Below are positions 31,682 to 33,393 of a stretch of DNA of 33,393 nucleotides, piece after piece. The notes under the pieces are model-generated. The model was not told the origin of the DNA, made no database searches, and saw only the letters and a program-made list of their open reading frames with translations. The position numbers and the translations under genes were made by a program. Origin of the DNA: Desulfovirgula sp. (GTDB lineage: Bacteria; Bacillota; Desulfotomaculia; Desulfotomaculales; Nap2-2B); contig DYES01000079.1 of NCBI GenBank assembly GCA_020725585.1, positions 1-33,393 on the forward strand, in the 5' to 3' direction. Numbering within the stretch: the stretch's first letter is position 1; every line of letters starts with the position of its first letter.

Positions 31682-31804
31682 GAACAGCACCTCACTTAAA
31701 GAAAAACATTTCGCCCAACCTTCCAGTTTTCCTGTCTTATCCTGTACAGCCCGCACGCGCCGGCGTCGGGGTCGCCTCGGGAAAACGCTCCCTGCAGACC
31801 CTCT

Positions 31805-32022
31805 TTACCCAGCTTCCTTAAAAAGGTCTACGGCCAGGACCGTCTCCGGTACCTTTACCTTAAGGGTCCCGTACTCCGGTACGCTCACCACGCACCCCCA
31901 CCGCTCCTCTTCCCTGACCCGGATTCTTACGAAAAAGCGGCAGTCCCGGCAGCGCTTGCCCGATTTTCCCGCATTTCCGGCAGGATCAGCCGGTGGCTTT
32001 CCCACAGCTTGTTGTCACGCAT
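31805..32022 (-). pseudogene. Small Cys-containing protein of the dinB operon, frameshifted
   Basis: ATG at 32020-32022 overlaps the dinB stop and reads MRDNKLWESHRLILPEMREN; in another frame the sequence continues KRCRDCRFFVRIRVREEERW then GCVVSVPEYGTLKVKVPETV to a stop at 31805. Adding one base in the A4 run (31964-31967) joins them into about 72 aa with a CxxC...C zinc-like site. The coupling to dinB suggests an accessory SOS gene. Confidence 0.6.
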
Positions 32023-32984
32023 ACCGGACACCCGCCTTCGTGAGCGACACCGCCCGGAAGACGGCCCTCTCTCCGAACCGGCTGCGGATGCCGTCGCAGG
32101 CCCGCTCGCTCCTTCTTATTTTTTCCCTTTCCCCGAAGAGGGTGAGCTGTTCCATTTTTGCGGGGAGCAGGCTGGCCAGGGCCACCCCCACCATCCGGAC
32201 AGGCCAGCCTTCCGGCCAGTGCCGCTTTAACAACTCAACGGCTGCGCGGTAAATGTCGGCGGCTAGGTCGGTCCGTTCAGGAAGGGTCTTCATCCGGGAC
32301 AGCCAGGCGAAGTTCGCGTCTTTAAGCGATAAGGCTACCACCCAAATTTGGACGGGGAACCTGGCCAGATCCCCGATGGTCTGGATGTTGAAAAGCTTTA
32401 AATGGTGCTCGTACCGGGGGCCCACGCCGAAGAGCTCCCTTACCGGCAGGAGCCAGATCCGCGACGGTACGTCTTCGTAATTGAGAACGGTCAGGCCGTC
32501 GGGTTTTTGCATTTCTGCCGCCATTTTCGCCAGCAGTTTGTTCGGCCCAATGCCGATGCTGCACGTGACGCCCGCTTCTTCGCGGATGCGCTTCTTTAAC
32601 TTTTGGGCCATCTCTACCGGGGAGCCGAAAAGTTTTTGGCAGCCGGTCACGTCTAAAAAAGCCTCGTCGATGGAAAAGGGCTCAACTAACGGAGTGAAGC
32701 TGCGCATGATGCGCAGAATGCGGGTGGAAAATTGGATGTAGAGGTGATGCTGGGGCTTTATAAAAACAGCCTCCGGGCAAAGCCTGGCGGCCTCGTACAC
32801 AGTCATCCCGGTCTTGACCCCTTTCTTTGGCTTTGGCCTCATAGCTGGCCGTTAATACAATCCCGTGGCGCTTGTCCGGATCGCCGCCGACGATGGCCGG
32901 CTTCCCTCTCAAAGCAGGGTCCAGGGCCTGGTGAACGCTCGCGTAGAAGGCGTTCATGTCGGCGAGAAAGATGGTCCTCCTCAT
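32015..32984 (-). pseudogene. dinB: DinB/UvrX-like Y-family DNA polymerase, frameshifted
   Basis: Two frames make one Y-family translesion polymerase of about 322 aa. Frame one: [38 protein letters not shown]. Frame two: [20 protein letters not shown], then SIDEAFLDVT and CSIGIGPNKLLAKMAAEM. The catalytic Asp of DMNAFYASV and Asp-Glu of SIDEAFLD are present. The break is a tandem (CTTT)2 at 32821-32828 (AAAG on the coding strand); removing one unit gives SYEAKAKGVKTGM, with the family's usual spacing. Start ATG after GAGGGGG. SOS-controlled by the LexA box upstream. Confidence 0.88.
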
Positions 32985-33023
32985 AAATGAGATAACCCCC
33001 TCACCAAAACGTTTGTTTGGTTT

Positions 33024-33052
33024 ATCTTAACCCAAACATACGTTCTTGTCAA
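33024..33052 (-). promoter_or_regulatory. LexA-regulated promoter of the dinB operon
   Basis: Minus-strand TTGACA (33047-33052), 17-bp spacer, TAAGAT (33024-33029). The spacer contains GAACGTATGTTT (33034-33045), a Gram-positive SOS box (GAAC-N4-GTTY). A weaker AAAC-N4-GTTT lies at 33007-33018. Confidence 0.85.
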
Positions 33053-33060
33053 GGGGGTTT

Positions 33061-33393
33061 TTAATACTTCCGGAAAAGGGATACCACCTTGCCTATTATC
33101 ATGGCCTTGTCCGTCACTATCGGCTGCAGCGCCCTGTTTTCCGGCTGGAGGCGGATGTGCCCGTCTTCCTTGAAAAAACGTTTTACTGTTGCTTCTTCTT
33201 CGATCAACGCCACCACGATATCGCCGTTCTCGGCGGTGGGCTGCTTGCGGATGACCACGATGTCGCCGTCGAAGATACCGGCATCGACCATGCTGTTGCC
33301 GCGGACGCGAAGGGCGAAGAGTTCGCCGCTGCCAGCCAGGTCTGCCGGTAGGGTGAGGATGTCTTCCTGGTATTCGACAGCCGGGACAGGCGA
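33061..33393 (-). CDS. lexA: LexA repressor, C-terminal part (runs off the window)
   Basis: The last 110 residues of a LexA/S24 autoprotease: catalytic Ser in [20 protein letters not shown], catalytic Lys in [20 protein letters not shown], and the terminal [11 protein letters not shown]. The N-terminal DNA-binding domain lies beyond position 33393. It sits directly upstream of the dinB operon it presumably represses. Confidence 0.93.
   Translation of the reverse strand, partial: SPVPAVEYQEDILTLPADLAGSGELFALRVRGNSMVDAGIFDGDIVVIRKQPTAENGDIVVALIEEEATVKRFFKEDGHIRLQPENRALQPIVTDKAMIIGKVVSLFRKY

Overview
The window looks like chromosome from a GC-rich, probably thermophilic, Gram-positive anaerobe of the Bacillota (Peptococcaceae/Moorella-like Clostridia). 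The grounds are strong GGAGG-type ribosome binding sites, many GTG and TTG starts, a secreted protein with copper-amine-oxidase stalk repeats, a tad-type pilus locus, and a LexA/SOS promoter with a Gram-positive GAAC-N4-GTTY box. The placement is an inference from style and gene content; no rRNA or species marker is present.

1-12.6 kb, almost all on the minus strand, is a tad/flp pilus or type II secretion-like locus. In transcription order it runs tadA ATPase, tadB, tadC, a 34-aa membrane peptide, a Flp-like pilin, a TadE-like pseudopilin, two membrane proteins (one RDD), cpaB, a terminator, tRNA-Trp, an unusual REC-like/GGDEF/ParA fusion and a CpaE-like ATPase. Upstream lie a TadE-like pseudopilin, a 708-aa secreted protein and a stalk-domain protein. 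A hicAB toxin-antitoxin pair on the plus strand splits the block.

12.7-20.5 kb holds a hypothetical gene, a frameshifted GNAT acetyltransferase and a self-contained replication module: a family A DNA polymerase with an extra N-terminal region, and a TOPRIM/DUF927-type primase-helicase. Between them is about 490 bp of AT-rich DNA carrying 11 copies of GGGGGAC(A/G) and an 18-bp alternating CG palindrome, the best candidate here for a replication origin or operator array. An orphan MazE/AbrB-type gene and two terminators lie upstream of the primase.

20.5-22.9 kb is a distinctly AT-rich island with two convergent, 3'-overlapping genes: a Beta-protein (sce7725-like) protein and an sce7726-like protein with a PD-(D/E)XK-like nuclease motif. 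This is the best candidate for an undescribed (defence-like) two-gene system.

22.9-31.4 kb is a mosaic of mobile-element debris: divergent XRE regulators with a hicBA pair, a DDE insertion sequence, an ImmA/IrrE-like protein, tRNA-derived attachment repeats (46 bp, 2.9 kb apart), two decayed tyrosine integrases with excisionases, duplicated 118-bp integrase-arm regions, and a small cargo block (DUF2283 pair, third hicBA pair).

31.4-33.4 kb is an SOS module: lexA (cut by the window end) and a LexA-boxed dinB-like operon whose polymerase gene carries a 4-bp duplication. Six genes between 13.3 and 32.9 kb have small frameshifts, so either decay or homopolymer sequencing error must be considered.
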